Assembly: GCF_008362905.1 (NCBI RefSeq)
Contig: NZ_VFJB01000005.1
Span: forward strand, 186,001 to 250,000
DNA from: Deferribacter autotrophicus
Lineage (GTDB): Bacteria > Chrysiogenota > Deferribacteres > Deferribacterales > Deferribacteraceae
Reading direction: 5' to 3'
Length of the DNA: 64,000 nucleotides
In this document: piece after piece, positions 43,377 through 51,930 of the stretch
Position numbering within the stretch: position 1 is the stretch's first letter
Layout: every line of letters starts with the position of its first letter
Program-made: the position numbers and the translations under genes
Notes under the pieces: model-generated
Database searches by the model: none
Told to the model about the DNA's origin: nothing
What the model saw: only the letters and a program-made list of their open reading frames with translations

Positions 43377-44585
43377 ATGAAAAAATTTCTTGTTGCTGCT
43401 AGTATAATGGTGATTGTGTTGATGATAGTTTCATGTGGTCCACCGAAAGTAGATCCTATGTCTTTATCTATTGTTTCTGCTGACACTGAGCAGGTTCAGG
43501 TACCTGAGGTTTGTAAAGCACAATATGAAACAAGAAAGTTGAGAGTTGCTGTTGTGGATTTTGCAAATAATACCACTTTTGGTAAAATGGCGGGTGTTAA
43601 TACTAGTATCCAAGGGCAGGGGACAAGAACACATACTTCTGCAGGTGTGGCAGGTGTAGTGGTTGCACCAGGGGCAGCTGGGATTGGATATGCTACAGCA
43701 AGTAAGACTAAAATTAAATATTCAAAAAATATTAATACATTTATGCGTCAAATAGCCCCAAATATTGGTGAGTATGCTCAAAGTGCAGTAGAAGATATTC
43801 TTGTAAATATGGGTGGTGTTGAAGTTTTTACAAGAGCAAATATGAAAAAAGTAATGCAAGAACAGGGATTTCAGATGAATGTAGCTGATCCTAATACTCT
43901 TGTACAGTTTGGAAAGATAGCTGGGGTGAGTTATATTATAACAGGTACAGTAGATAATATAAAAGCTAACTATGTTCAACCTACAAAAAGTGAGAGTACC
44001 GATACAGGTAATGCTCTTGCGAATTTAGCTCTTTCTCTGACAAAAGCTGCTGTTAAAGCAGCAACTGAAGGGTGGAATGTTAATGTGGAAATGACTGTTC
44101 AGGTTATTGATGTATCAACTGGAAAGATTATTGCTTCCAAAAAAGTTAAAGGACGTGAATTAGCTGGTACTCAGCCATATTTCAATCCAGAATTAATAAT
44201 TACTGCAGCTAAAAAAGCTATGGGTGAAGCTGCTGAAGATATAAAACCTGAATTGTCTGATTTGTTTGCAGTGAAGGGGTATATAATTCAGCTTAGAGGG
44301 AATAAAGAAGTTGCTTTAGTTAATCTTGGAACAATGAATGGAATTCAGCCTGGGCAAGAGCTTGAAGCTTATGAGTTTATGGAAATCAAAGATCCATTTA
44401 AAGGAACAGTATCATGTAGCAAAGCAAAGATACCAGTGAAATTGGTTGTTTCAGATCAGGTAGATGAGAATCAATGCTGGGTAAAAATTGAAGGTGATGA
44501 TAAAAATAAGCAAAGATTGAAAATAGGAACCCTTGTAAAAAGGGCAAAACTTCATGGTCAGGGAGTTGTGGAAAAATTGTTCTAG
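43377..44585 (+). CDS. CsgG-family outer-membrane lipoprotein
   Basis: 402 residues from ATG 43377, behind GGGAGGGAG; an in-frame ATG at 43344 would hide the signal. Lipoprotein signal ends MIVSCGPP with lipidated Cys. The next part (LRVAVVDFANNTTFG... GEYAQSAVEDILVNMGGVEVFTRANMKKVMQEQGF... GKIAGVSYIITGTV) is the CsgG/LpoB-like fold, followed by MTVQVIDVSTGKIIASKKVKG. The C-terminal 130 residues include a small beta domain (NLGTMNGIQPGQELEAYE). CsgG forms a secretion pore for curli; relatives act at the flagellar outer-membrane ring (FlgO). It heads a five-gene cluster of exported proteins. Confidence 0.88.
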   Translation: MKKFLVAASIMVIVLMIVSCGPPKVDPMSLSIVSADTEQVQVPEVCKAQYETRKLRVAVVDFANNTTFGKMAGVNTSIQGQGTRTHTSAGVAGVVVAPGAAGIGYATASKTKIKYSKNINTFMRQIAPNIGEYAQSAVEDILVNMGGVEVFTRANMKKVMQEQGFQMNVADPNTLVQFGKIAGVSYIITGTVDNIKANYVQPTKSESTDTGNALANLALSLTKAAVKAATEGWNVNVEMTVQVIDVSTGKIIASKKVKGRELAGTQPYFNPELIITAAKKAMGEAAEDIKPELSDLFAVKGYIIQLRGNKEVALVNLGTMNGIQPGQELEAYEFMEIKDPFKGTVSCSKAKIPVKLVVSDQVDENQCWVKIEGDDKNKQRLKIGTLVKRAKLHGQGVVEKLF

Positions 44586-44597
44586 GAGGATAAAATT

Positions 44598-45812
44598 ATG
44601 AAAAGGAATATTTTACTGTTATTTACTGTAATTACTGCTTTTATCTTTGTTAGTTGTTCAAAACCTAAAACTGTATGTAATTTACCTACAGATAATCCTC
44701 AGCATAACTATTTTACTGGGATGGAATTGTTAGAAAAAGGTGATGTGAATAATGCTAATATGAAGTTTGAAAGATCGATACAGTGTGATCCTAAATATTC
44801 TCCAGGTTATGCTGGAAAATCATTGGCACTTGCAATGATTGCAAATACAAAAAATGATATGGGGGAAAAGCAGGTTTGGGTGGAAAGAAGCCTTGAAAGT
44901 CTTAAAAAGGCAAAGAAATATGCAAAAAATAAAGCACAGGAATATGTTTATTATGTAACGGCAATTAGAACGTATACGGAATTAAGGATAGAAGACTGGC
45001 TTGATAAAGTAAAAGATTTTTATGATGACGCTAAAGATATTGAGAAAAGAGTAAATTTCAATGAGCTTCCTTATTATCAGGGACCTGAGGCTTTAGAATA
45101 TTTTATGGGTGTGGCATATTTGAAAGGTGAGAAGTTTCAAAAAGCAAGAGATGCTTTTGCTGGTGTACTAAATATGTCAAGACAGAGTAAGTGGCATGCA
45201 TCGGCAAATACAATGTGGAAAAAGGCTGATAAAATTGTTAGGGCAATGGCAGGTATAACTGTTGGTAATGTGGGTAAAAAAATTGCTGTAAAAGATGCTG
45301 TTTCAAGGGCAGATTTTGCAGCTTTACTTGTAGATGAGCTAAGAATTGAGAAAATTATGGAAGGAAGAATACCAGTAAAATCTAAAATTGCTAAAATGAA
45401 TCCAGAATTTATACCTGCAGATATTCTAAATAATCCATTTAGACCTGAAATTGAAATTGTTTTAAAATGGAATATAAGAGGATTATCACCAATATATGAT
45501 GAAACAACAAAGGCGTATCTCTTCTTTCCTAATAAGCCTCTTACACGAAAAGAATTTGCTTTGATACTGGAAGATGTGCTAGTAAAACTTACAGGTGATG
45601 AGTCTTTACCAAGGAAATATTTTGGACAAGAAAATTCTCCGTATCCTGATGTTAGAGCAACTGCCCCATGGTTTAATGCTGTGATGAACGTAGTAACTAG
45701 AGGACTTATGGAAACAGAGCTATCCGGTGAATTTAGACCAGATGATTATGTGGATGGTGCGGAAGCATTACTTGCTATAAGAGTTCTTAGACAAACTCTT
45801 AATGTGTACTAG
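44598..45812 (+). CDS. Lipoprotein with TPR repeats and a C-terminal SLH-like domain
   Basis: 404 residues. Lipobox in TAFIFVSCSKPK. Residues ~30-215 contain helical TPR-like repeats (HNYFTGMELLEKGDVNNANMKFERSI, EALEYFMGVAYLKGEKFQKARDAF). The C-terminal 170 residues contain SLH-like units, best seen in PLTRKEFALILEDVLVKL and PYPDVRATAPWFNAVMNVV ... GEFRPDDYVDGAEAL. SLH domains bind cell-wall polymers or peptidoglycan, so it may tether an outer-membrane assembly to the wall. It is 12 nt after the CsgG-like gene and 15 nt before the next. Confidence 0.8.
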   Translation: MKRNILLLFTVITAFIFVSCSKPKTVCNLPTDNPQHNYFTGMELLEKGDVNNANMKFERSIQCDPKYSPGYAGKSLALAMIANTKNDMGEKQVWVERSLESLKKAKKYAKNKAQEYVYYVTAIRTYTELRIEDWLDKVKDFYDDAKDIEKRVNFNELPYYQGPEALEYFMGVAYLKGEKFQKARDAFAGVLNMSRQSKWHASANTMWKKADKIVRAMAGITVGNVGKKIAVKDAVSRADFAALLVDELRIEKIMEGRIPVKSKIAKMNPEFIPADILNNPFRPEIEIVLKWNIRGLSPIYDETTKAYLFFPNKPLTRKEFALILEDVLVKLTGDESLPRKYFGQENSPYPDVRATAPWFNAVMNVVTRGLMETELSGEFRPDDYVDGAEALLAIRVLRQTLNVY

Positions 45813-45827
45813 GAGTAGGAGGGCGAA

Positions 45828-46865
45828 ATGAAATTTTCTAGATTATTAGTTGTAATACTTATTGTTTTATGTGCAACATTTGTTTTTGCGCAAACTTATG
45901 GTCAACCACAGCCATATAATCCTGGGTATCAACAACCTTATAATCCTGGATATCAACAGCCTCAGCCATATGGTCAATCTGTGCAAAATTATCAACAACC
46001 ATATGGTCAGCCTCCATACGGGGCCGGGCCTTATAATCCACAAATGGGACAACCTATGATGCAGCACCAGCCCATGGGGCAACCAATGATGCAGGGAGGA
46101 ATGCCACCTTTACCTCAACCAATTACTAATCCGTCTGCAGTATTTTCTCTTGGTTATATAAGAGTTATAGGGGAATCTGAAGCAGGGCAGAGAAGGTATG
46201 CTGCTCTTAGGGCTGCAAAGGTAATTGCTCAAAGAGACCTCCTTGAAGTAATTCAAGGAGTGACAGTGGCTGGTGATACAACTGTACAGAATGGTTTATT
46301 AGTAAATGATGTAATAAGGTCAACAGTTCAGGGGTTCTTACAAGGAGCACGAGAGTGTGGTAGATATTATGATATGACTCAGGGTGTTGGGTATGTATGT
46401 TTGGAAGTAGGGACAAAGTCATTTGTTACTGCGATGTTTCAAGATCAAAACGCAAGACAGGCAATATTTCAGGCTGTTCCACCTGCCCCTGTTTTTCAGC
46501 CACAAGTTGTACCTCCAGCACCTCGAGCTTATGATGGTTTAATAGTTGATACTACTGGAACGAACTTTAGGCCTGCTTTGATAAACAGAATTTTAAGCGA
46601 TAAAGGGGAAATATTATATGATCCTACTAAGATTGCAGAAGATATTTTAGCTCAAAGAGGGTGTGGCGATTACACAAATGAAATAGGAAAAGCTAAAGCT
46701 ATTCTTTCTGAAAGAGGTGTTAATAACCCATTAATTGTTAAAGCAATTGGGGTTGTAAAGTATACTGATGTAAAAATTTCTGCCGATGATGCCACTACTG
46801 TATTTGCATCAAATCAAAAAACAAATTTTTTAGAGGGTGCAAAAGTAGTATTTGTTCTTAGGTAA
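45828..46865 (+). CDS. Exported LPP20/FlgP-like protein with a Pro/Gln/Tyr-rich N-terminus
   Basis: 345 residues. A signal peptide ending FVFAQ is followed by about 75 residues of low-complexity repeats of the type YNPGYQQP / QPYGQ / MGQPMMQ. Next comes a folded domain (SLGYIRVIGESEAGQRRYAALRAAKVIAQRDLLEVIQGVTV ... GLLVNDVIRSTVQGFLQGAR) of the LPP20/FlgP type, then a Pro-rich linker and a C-terminal alpha/beta segment. There is no lipobox cysteine. FlgP-type proteins form outer-membrane disks around the flagellar motor; that role here is inference. A terminator follows. Confidence 0.78.
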   Translation: MKFSRLLVVILIVLCATFVFAQTYGQPQPYNPGYQQPYNPGYQQPQPYGQSVQNYQQPYGQPPYGAGPYNPQMGQPMMQHQPMGQPMMQGGMPPLPQPITNPSAVFSLGYIRVIGESEAGQRRYAALRAAKVIAQRDLLEVIQGVTVAGDTTVQNGLLVNDVIRSTVQGFLQGARECGRYYDMTQGVGYVCLEVGTKSFVTAMFQDQNARQAIFQAVPPAPVFQPQVVPPAPRAYDGLIVDTTGTNFRPALINRILSDKGEILYDPTKIAEDILAQRGCGDYTNEIGKAKAILSERGVNNPLIVKAIGVVKYTDVKISADDATTVFASNQKTNFLEGAKVVFVLR

Positions 46866-46888
46866 GGGGGTTCCCCTTACCTTTTTTT
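46860..46888 (+). terminator. Terminator between the LPP20-like and FlgT-like genes
   Basis: AGGTAAGGGG pairs with CCCCTTACCT around a short loop, followed by TTTTTTT. It overlaps the stop codon at 46863-46865. Confidence 0.85.
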
Positions 46889-46903
46889 TATCAAGGGGGT
46901 AAT

Positions 46904-48013
46904 ATGAAAAAACTGCTATTTTTTGTCCTGTTGCTATTTCCTGTAATTGTTTTTTCGATGGGGGAACAAGGGATATTTATACAAGCTTATGGTGAGGCTG
47001 AGATTATTAATGATGATGTTCAAACGGCAAAGTTGCAAGCTGTGGCAAGAGCAAAGTGGTCTGCTTTAGAACAGGCGGCAGGTGTAAAAGTTAAAGCACA
47101 AAGTGTGGTACAAAATGCCATTTTGGTGGATGAAGCAATAAAGTCGGAAATTCAAGGAGTTATTAAGGGGTTTCAAATCGTTAAAGAAGGACAAAATCAA
47201 GGAGTTTACTGGGTTCAGATTAATGCCTTTATAGTTCCTAGCAAAGCTAAAGATGCTGTGGGTGTAATTTCAAGAAATACTGCTATATCCGTGATAATAC
47301 CTCTGATTTTTCCTGATGGCAGAGTGGAGGAATCTAATCCTTTGAGTGAAAGATTGATAAATGAGCTATCCGTTCAGGGTTATGATGTGATAGATATTGC
47401 AAGTGGTTCTAATGTAACTGTCTTTCAGCTTGATCATGCCTTGAGAACAAATAATTTCTTGATGATTAGAAATCTTGCATATCAATATTTATCAAATGTG
47501 ATGCTGGTGGGCAAAGTGACTACCACAATGACTGCAAAGGAGGGTAAAAACATAGGTTACGGGGTTAGTTTACCATACAATATTGTAACAGGTAGGTTGG
47601 TTTATCGCTTGATTACGGAGAGAAGGGGGCAAAGAGTGATACTAGCTAGTGGTTATTTATCTGGACGTGGTATGGGGGCATCAGTTGATGATGCGACATA
47701 TAAGATGTTGGAAGATATGAGTGAGAAGGTAGCTAACCAATTGGTCAGTATTATTATAAATAAAATTAAAGGTTCTGCTAAGAAAATCAAAGTGGTTTTA
47801 ACAAATGTGAGTGATATGCAGAAAATGATGGAGTTTAAAAATTTTATTCAATATGTGAGCTGGGTCTTGTCTGTACAAGATCAGGGTATAAATACTTTTT
47901 TAGTGGAATATCCTGAGAAGGCTCTGTATCTAGCTGCTGCAATAAATAGCAGACCAAACTATAAAGTGGTAAAGTTTAGTGAATATGAGATTGATGTACA
48001 AATTCTTAATTAG
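46904..48013 (+). CDS. Exported FlgT-like protein
   Basis: 369 residues with signal peptide LLFFVLLLFPVIVFSMG. The first domain (IQAYGEAEIINDDVQTAKLQAVARAKWSALEQAAGVKVKAQSVVQNAILVDEAIKSEIQGVIKGFQIV) matches the N-terminal domain of the flagellar assembly protein FlgT and is related to the LPP20-like domain just upstream. The middle (residues ~125-260) is an alpha/beta domain like the anticodon-binding-type fold seen in FlgT/TolB-N proteins. GGGGG precedes the ATG. It overlaps the SpoIID gene by 20 nt. Whether the cell has flagella cannot be told from the window. Confidence 0.78.
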   Translation: MKKLLFFVLLLFPVIVFSMGEQGIFIQAYGEAEIINDDVQTAKLQAVARAKWSALEQAAGVKVKAQSVVQNAILVDEAIKSEIQGVIKGFQIVKEGQNQGVYWVQINAFIVPSKAKDAVGVISRNTAISVIIPLIFPDGRVEESNPLSERLINELSVQGYDVIDIASGSNVTVFQLDHALRTNNFLMIRNLAYQYLSNVMLVGKVTTTMTAKEGKNIGYGVSLPYNIVTGRLVYRLITERRGQRVILASGYLSGRGMGASVDDATYKMLEDMSEKVANQLVSIIINKIKGSAKKIKVVLTNVSDMQKMMEFKNFIQYVSWVLSVQDQGINTFLVEYPEKALYLAAAINSRPNYKVVKFSEYEIDVQILN

Positions 48014-49565
48014 TTTTTTAGTTTTTTGTTCTGTAGCGTTTGCTGATAATTCAACAACGAGTGGTAATCGTGAAGTATCCGATATTCTTTTTGCTCGTCA
48101 GTCCATCGCTGAAGGAAAATATTATGTGGAGGTAGGAAAATATCTTGATGCTTTAGAGTATTTTGAAACAGCTCTTGAGGCAACAAGTAACAAATATATT
48201 GTGGCTGATGCCCTTTTGCAGAAAGCCACACTTTTTGCCCATTATCTCGATAAACCAGAAGAGGCTGCTAATATTTATGAAGAAATATTTAAAAGATTTC
48301 CTGATTTACCTCAAGGGGAGACTGCTCTTTATAAGTTAGCTTTACTTTACAATGATTTTCAAGATGAAAGAAAAGCTTTACAGTATTTCAAACTTTATTT
48401 GCAGTATTATCCAATGGGAAGGTTCAGATTTACTGCTTCTTTCTTTGTTGAAAGATATACAAAAAAACCGTTGTATACTCCTAGGCAAAGGTTTTCATTA
48501 CCACCTGTTACTATAAAAAATGCTCCTGATATAAGGGTCAGGTTGTACAAAGGCAAAGCTGCAAAACTAAAAGGGAATATGATTTTGAAAGATACAGCAG
48601 GAAGAATACTTTATCAATATAATGGTGTTCTTAATCTTTCTGCAAGTGGTCAGTCGATAATGGTTAATTACAGGCCAATTAATACACAGACGCTTTTTAT
48701 TTACAGTAACGGTAGTTATCTATCTATATATAAAAAGAAGAGTTTTAGGAAGTATCGTGGGTATTTCAAAGCTTTTGTTAAAAAAGGTAAATTATATGTG
48801 GTTAATATTTTAAATATTGAAGATTATTTAAAGAGTGTTGTGACAAGTGAATCGCCTTCCGGCTGGCCATTAGAGACATTGAAAGCTCAAGCAGTGGCAG
48901 CTAGGACTTATGCTTTGTATCAGAAATTACACAGGGAAGATTGGAGCTATGATGTGGTGGATAGTGAGGGGGATCAGGCTTACAACGGAGTAAGAAATGA
49001 AACAGATAAGGGGATTAGAGCAGTAGCTGAAACTACAGGATTGGTATTAACATACCGAGATAGACCCATTTTATCTTTTTTTACTGCAAGTACAGGATGG
49101 TATATAGATGATCCTAGGTATATTTTTGGTTCGGGATATCCATATTTACGTTCTAAACCAGATCCTTACAGTGCTAAAGAAAAGATGGGTAGATGGACTA
49201 AAAAAGCGACTTTGAGCCAAATTGAAATTTATTTAAAGAAAAAAGGTGTAAATCTAGGGACTATTTATTCTATTCAGCCGTATAAAGTAACGCCTGCTGG
49301 TAGGGTAATAAAAGTGAAAATAATCCATTCAGGTGGTAGTAAAGTGATGAGAACGTATACTACGGTGAGAAGGGCTGTAGGGTTATACGATATCCTTTTC
49401 AAAATAAGCCAACAGGGTAATAATATAGTTTTTACTGGAGGAGGTTTTGGGCACGGTATTGGTTATTCTCAATGGGGAGGCAAGGCTCTGGGAGAAATGG
49501 GAAAAAGATTTGACGAAATACTAAAATTTTATTATGAAGGTGCTGTCTTGAAAAAAATGTGGTGA
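47994..49565 (+). CDS. Exported SpoIID/LytB-domain protein with TPR-like repeats
   Basis: 523 residues from ATG 47994 (an ATG at 47979 is possible). Signal peptide FLISFLVFCSVAFAD; residues ~25-150 are TPR-like (GKYLDALEYFETALEA, EEAANIYEEIFKRFPDLPQGE). The C-terminal SpoIID domain has YLKSVVTSESPSGWPLETLKAQAVAARTYAL, DSEGDQAYNG, and a late GGGFGHGIGYSQWGGKALGEMG. SpoIID is a lytic transglycosylase that cuts peptidoglycan glycan strands lacking stem peptides. In a non-spore-former it probably remodels the wall, here alongside a wall-spanning export cluster. Confidence 0.88.
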   Translation: MYKFLISFLVFCSVAFADNSTTSGNREVSDILFARQSIAEGKYYVEVGKYLDALEYFETALEATSNKYIVADALLQKATLFAHYLDKPEEAANIYEEIFKRFPDLPQGETALYKLALLYNDFQDERKALQYFKLYLQYYPMGRFRFTASFFVERYTKKPLYTPRQRFSLPPVTIKNAPDIRVRLYKGKAAKLKGNMILKDTAGRILYQYNGVLNLSASGQSIMVNYRPINTQTLFIYSNGSYLSIYKKKSFRKYRGYFKAFVKKGKLYVVNILNIEDYLKSVVTSESPSGWPLETLKAQAVAARTYALYQKLHREDWSYDVVDSEGDQAYNGVRNETDKGIRAVAETTGLVLTYRDRPILSFFTASTGWYIDDPRYIFGSGYPYLRSKPDPYSAKEKMGRWTKKATLSQIEIYLKKKGVNLGTIYSIQPYKVTPAGRVIKVKIIHSGGSKVMRTYTTVRRAVGLYDILFKISQQGNNIVFTGGGFGHGIGYSQWGGKALGEMGKRFDEILKFYYEGAVLKKMW

Positions 49566-49574
49566 GGGTATGTG

Positions 49575-50570
49575 ATGCAAAAAGGGATTACAAGTCTTGG
49601 AAGATTTTTAATTGAAGAGCAGAGGAAACATCCTGAAGCTACAGGTGATTTTACGATTATTCTCGAGCAAATAGCTTTTGCCGCTAAGATAATAAGTAGA
49701 GAGGTGAATAAAGCTGGTTTAATCAATATCCTTGGTAAAACTGATTCTATAAACGTTCATGGTGAAGAGCAGCAGAAACTTGATGTATATGCAAATAGCA
49801 AGATGATACAGGCTCTTGATCATATTGGTAAGGTATGTGCTATGGCTAGTGAAGAGGAAGATGAGGTAATACAAATTCCTGAAAAGTATCCAAAGGGGAA
49901 ATATGTAGTGGTATTTGACCCGCTTGATGGTTCAAGTAATATAGATGTGAATATCAGTATAGGTACTATTTTTGGGATTTACAAAAGGGTTAGTGAAGGA
50001 GGGAATGGTTGTAAAGAAGATTTTCTACAAAAAGGTAGAAATCTTGTGGGCGCTGGCTATGTGATTTACGGTTCAAGTACAATGTTTGTCTATTCCACTG
50101 GAAATGGAGTGAATGGTTTTACTTTGGATCCAAGTGTAGGTGAGTTCTTACTATCACATCCAAATATAAAAATTCCTGAATATGGTAAAATATATTCAAT
50201 TAATGAGGCAAATTATCATAGATGGAATGAAAGAATAAGAAAGTATGTGGAGTATATTAAAAATTATGAGGAGAGACAGTATACATCAAGGTATATCGGT
50301 TCACTTGTGGCTGATTTTCACAGAAATCTTTTAAAAGGTGGAGTATTTCTTTATCCTGGAGATTCAAAGAACCCAAAAGGAAAACTTAGATTATTATATG
50401 AAGCAAATCCTTTAGCATACATTGTTGAACAGGCTGGTGGCCTTGCAACAGATGGTGAGGAGATGATTCTTGATATTCAACCTGAAAAATTACATCAGAA
50501 AACACCACTAATTATTGGTTCAAGGTGGGAAGTAGAAACATTTCTAAAGTTTATGAGGGATGAGGCCTGA
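49575..50570 (+). CDS. fbp: Fructose-1,6-bisphosphatase class I
   Basis: 331 residues. Motifs: the N-terminal TSLGRFLIEEQ, the Glu pair in MASEEEDE, the metal/substrate motif FDPLDGSSNIDVNISIGTIFGIY (about residues 115-137), YGSSTMFVYSTGNGVNGFTLDPS, SRYIGSLVADFHRNLLKGGVFLYP and LLYEANPLAYIVEQAGG. It dephosphorylates fructose-1,6-bisphosphate in gluconeogenesis or CO2 fixation. ATG 49575 follows GAGGG, 9 nt after spoIID; the stop overlaps the endonuclease IV start (TGATG). Confidence 0.96.
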   Translation: MQKGITSLGRFLIEEQRKHPEATGDFTIILEQIAFAAKIISREVNKAGLINILGKTDSINVHGEEQQKLDVYANSKMIQALDHIGKVCAMASEEEDEVIQIPEKYPKGKYVVVFDPLDGSSNIDVNISIGTIFGIYKRVSEGGNGCKEDFLQKGRNLVGAGYVIYGSSTMFVYSTGNGVNGFTLDPSVGEFLLSHPNIKIPEYGKIYSINEANYHRWNERIRKYVEYIKNYEERQYTSRYIGSLVADFHRNLLKGGVFLYPGDSKNPKGKLRLLYEANPLAYIVEQAGGLATDGEEMILDIQPEKLHQKTPLIIGSRWEVETFLKFMRDEA

Positions 50571-51418
50571 TGTCAGGCCTCATGTTTATTGGAGCCCATG
50601 AATCAATTGCAGGTGGTGTTTACAAAAGTATAAATTTTGCCATATCTGATGGTGATGAATGTCTTCAAATATTTGTAAAAAATGCTAGCAGATGGAAAGC
50701 AAAACCTTTAACTGTAAATGATATAAATAGATTTATTGAGAAGGCGAGAATTTTTGGAATCGATAGAATATGTGCTCATAGTTCATATCTGATTAATCTT
50801 TGTTCTCCAAGAAAAGACACTGAAGAAAAATCCATTGAGTGTTTTATTGATGAAATGTCTAGATGTGAGCAGCTTAAAATACCTTATTATGTAATGCATC
50901 CAGGCTCGCATCTTGGTGAGGGGGAAGAATACGGTTTGAAAAAACTTGTAAACAATATTGATAAAATATATTCAGAATACAATTTTGATGTTATGCTGTT
51001 ACTTGAGACAACTGCAGGACAGGGTACAAATCTTGGATATAAATGGGAGCATATACACTATGTCATTGAACATTCAAAATTCTCTGAAAAAATTGGAATA
51101 TGTCTTGATTCGGCACATCTTTATGCTGCAGGTTATGATTTAAAAAACAACTATGACGAGGTGATAGATCTTTTTATAAGTAAATTTGGAGATAAAATAA
51201 AGGTATTTCATCTTAATGATACCAATAAAAACTGTGGTTCAAGGGTAGATAGACATGAGTACATTGGAAGAGGGATTTTAGGCTTGGAATTTTTTGAAAA
51301 AGTGGTGAATGATAAAAGGTTAGGTGGAGTGCTTGGAGTTTTAGAAACACCAATTGATAATGATGAAACTTATAAAGTGCAGGTAGAGATTTTAAAGTCC
51401 CTGAGGAGGGAGTTATGA
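50570..51418 (+). CDS. nfo: Deoxyribonuclease IV (endonuclease IV, AP endonuclease)
   Basis: 282 residues in a TIM barrel with three zinc sites: GAHESIAGG, AHSSYLINL, YVMHPGSHLGEGEEYG, LLETTAGQGTNLG, ICLDSAHLYAAGYD, FHLNDTNKNCGSRVDRHEYIGRG, and a final LETPIDND. It cuts 5' of abasic sites in base-excision repair. The start overlaps the fbp stop; it ends 4 nt into the next gene (ATGA). Confidence 0.96.
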   Translation: MSGLMFIGAHESIAGGVYKSINFAISDGDECLQIFVKNASRWKAKPLTVNDINRFIEKARIFGIDRICAHSSYLINLCSPRKDTEEKSIECFIDEMSRCEQLKIPYYVMHPGSHLGEGEEYGLKKLVNNIDKIYSEYNFDVMLLLETTAGQGTNLGYKWEHIHYVIEHSKFSEKIGICLDSAHLYAAGYDLKNNYDEVIDLFISKFGDKIKVFHLNDTNKNCGSRVDRHEYIGRGILGLEFFEKVVNDKRLGGVLGVLETPIDNDETYKVQVEILKSLRREL

Positions 51419-51930
51419 AAAAGGCGCTTTTAGTAATTGATATGTTAAATGACTTTATTTTGGATGGAGCTCCATTACAAGTACCAGATGCAAAAAATAT
51501 TATTCCTAATATAAAAAGAGAAATTGAGAAGGCAAGAAAAGATGGGTATCCGGTAATTTATGTGTGTGATGCCCATGATGAAGATGATGTTGAGTTTAAA
51601 ATTTGGCCCAAACATTGTGTAAAGAATACAGAGGGGGCAAAGGTAGTTGATGAATTGGCGCCTAAAAAAGATGATTACATTGTGGAGAAAACAAGATATT
51701 CCGGATTTTTCAATACAAACTTAAATGATTTGCTCCAGGATTTGGGTGTGGATACTTTAATTGTAACAGGAGTGGTTACAAATATTTGTGTTATGTATAC
51801 AGTAGCTGATGCAGTTAGTCTTGGATATAAAGTTATAGTGCCAAAGGATTGTATAACTGGGCTTGATGAAAAGACACATGAATTTGGTATTTATCAACTG
51901 GAAAAAGTTCATATGGTGGAGTTGATTTAA
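51415..51930 (+). CDS. Isochorismatase/nicotinamidase-family cysteine hydrolase
   Basis: 171 residues. ALLVIDMLNDFI carries the catalytic Asp, then Lys in VEKTRYSGFFNTNL and nucleophilic Cys in VVTNICVMYTVADAVSLGYKVIVPKDCITG, preceded by the expected cis-peptide VT. The family cleaves amides (nicotinamide, N-carbamoyl compounds) or isochorismate. The short length and motif order resemble nicotinamidase-like members, but the substrate is not certain. ATG behind GAGGGAG; overlaps both neighbours. Confidence 0.88.
   Translation: MKKALLVIDMLNDFILDGAPLQVPDAKNIIPNIKREIEKARKDGYPVIYVCDAHDEDDVEFKIWPKHCVKNTEGAKVVDELAPKKDDYIVEKTRYSGFFNTNLNDLLQDLGVDTLIVTGVVTNICVMYTVADAVSLGYKVIVPKDCITGLDEKTHEFGIYQLEKVHMVELI

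Noticed and set aside
43262-43486. 74-residue minus-strand ORF before the CsgG-like gene
   Set aside because: Its C-terminal part is the 5' piece of the decayed SnoaL-like gene and its N-terminal part is antisense to the lipoprotein signal.
45859-46082. Several short ORFs on both strands at the start of the LPP20-like gene
   Set aside because: They arise from the Pro/Gln/Tyr-rich codon repeats of the real gene.
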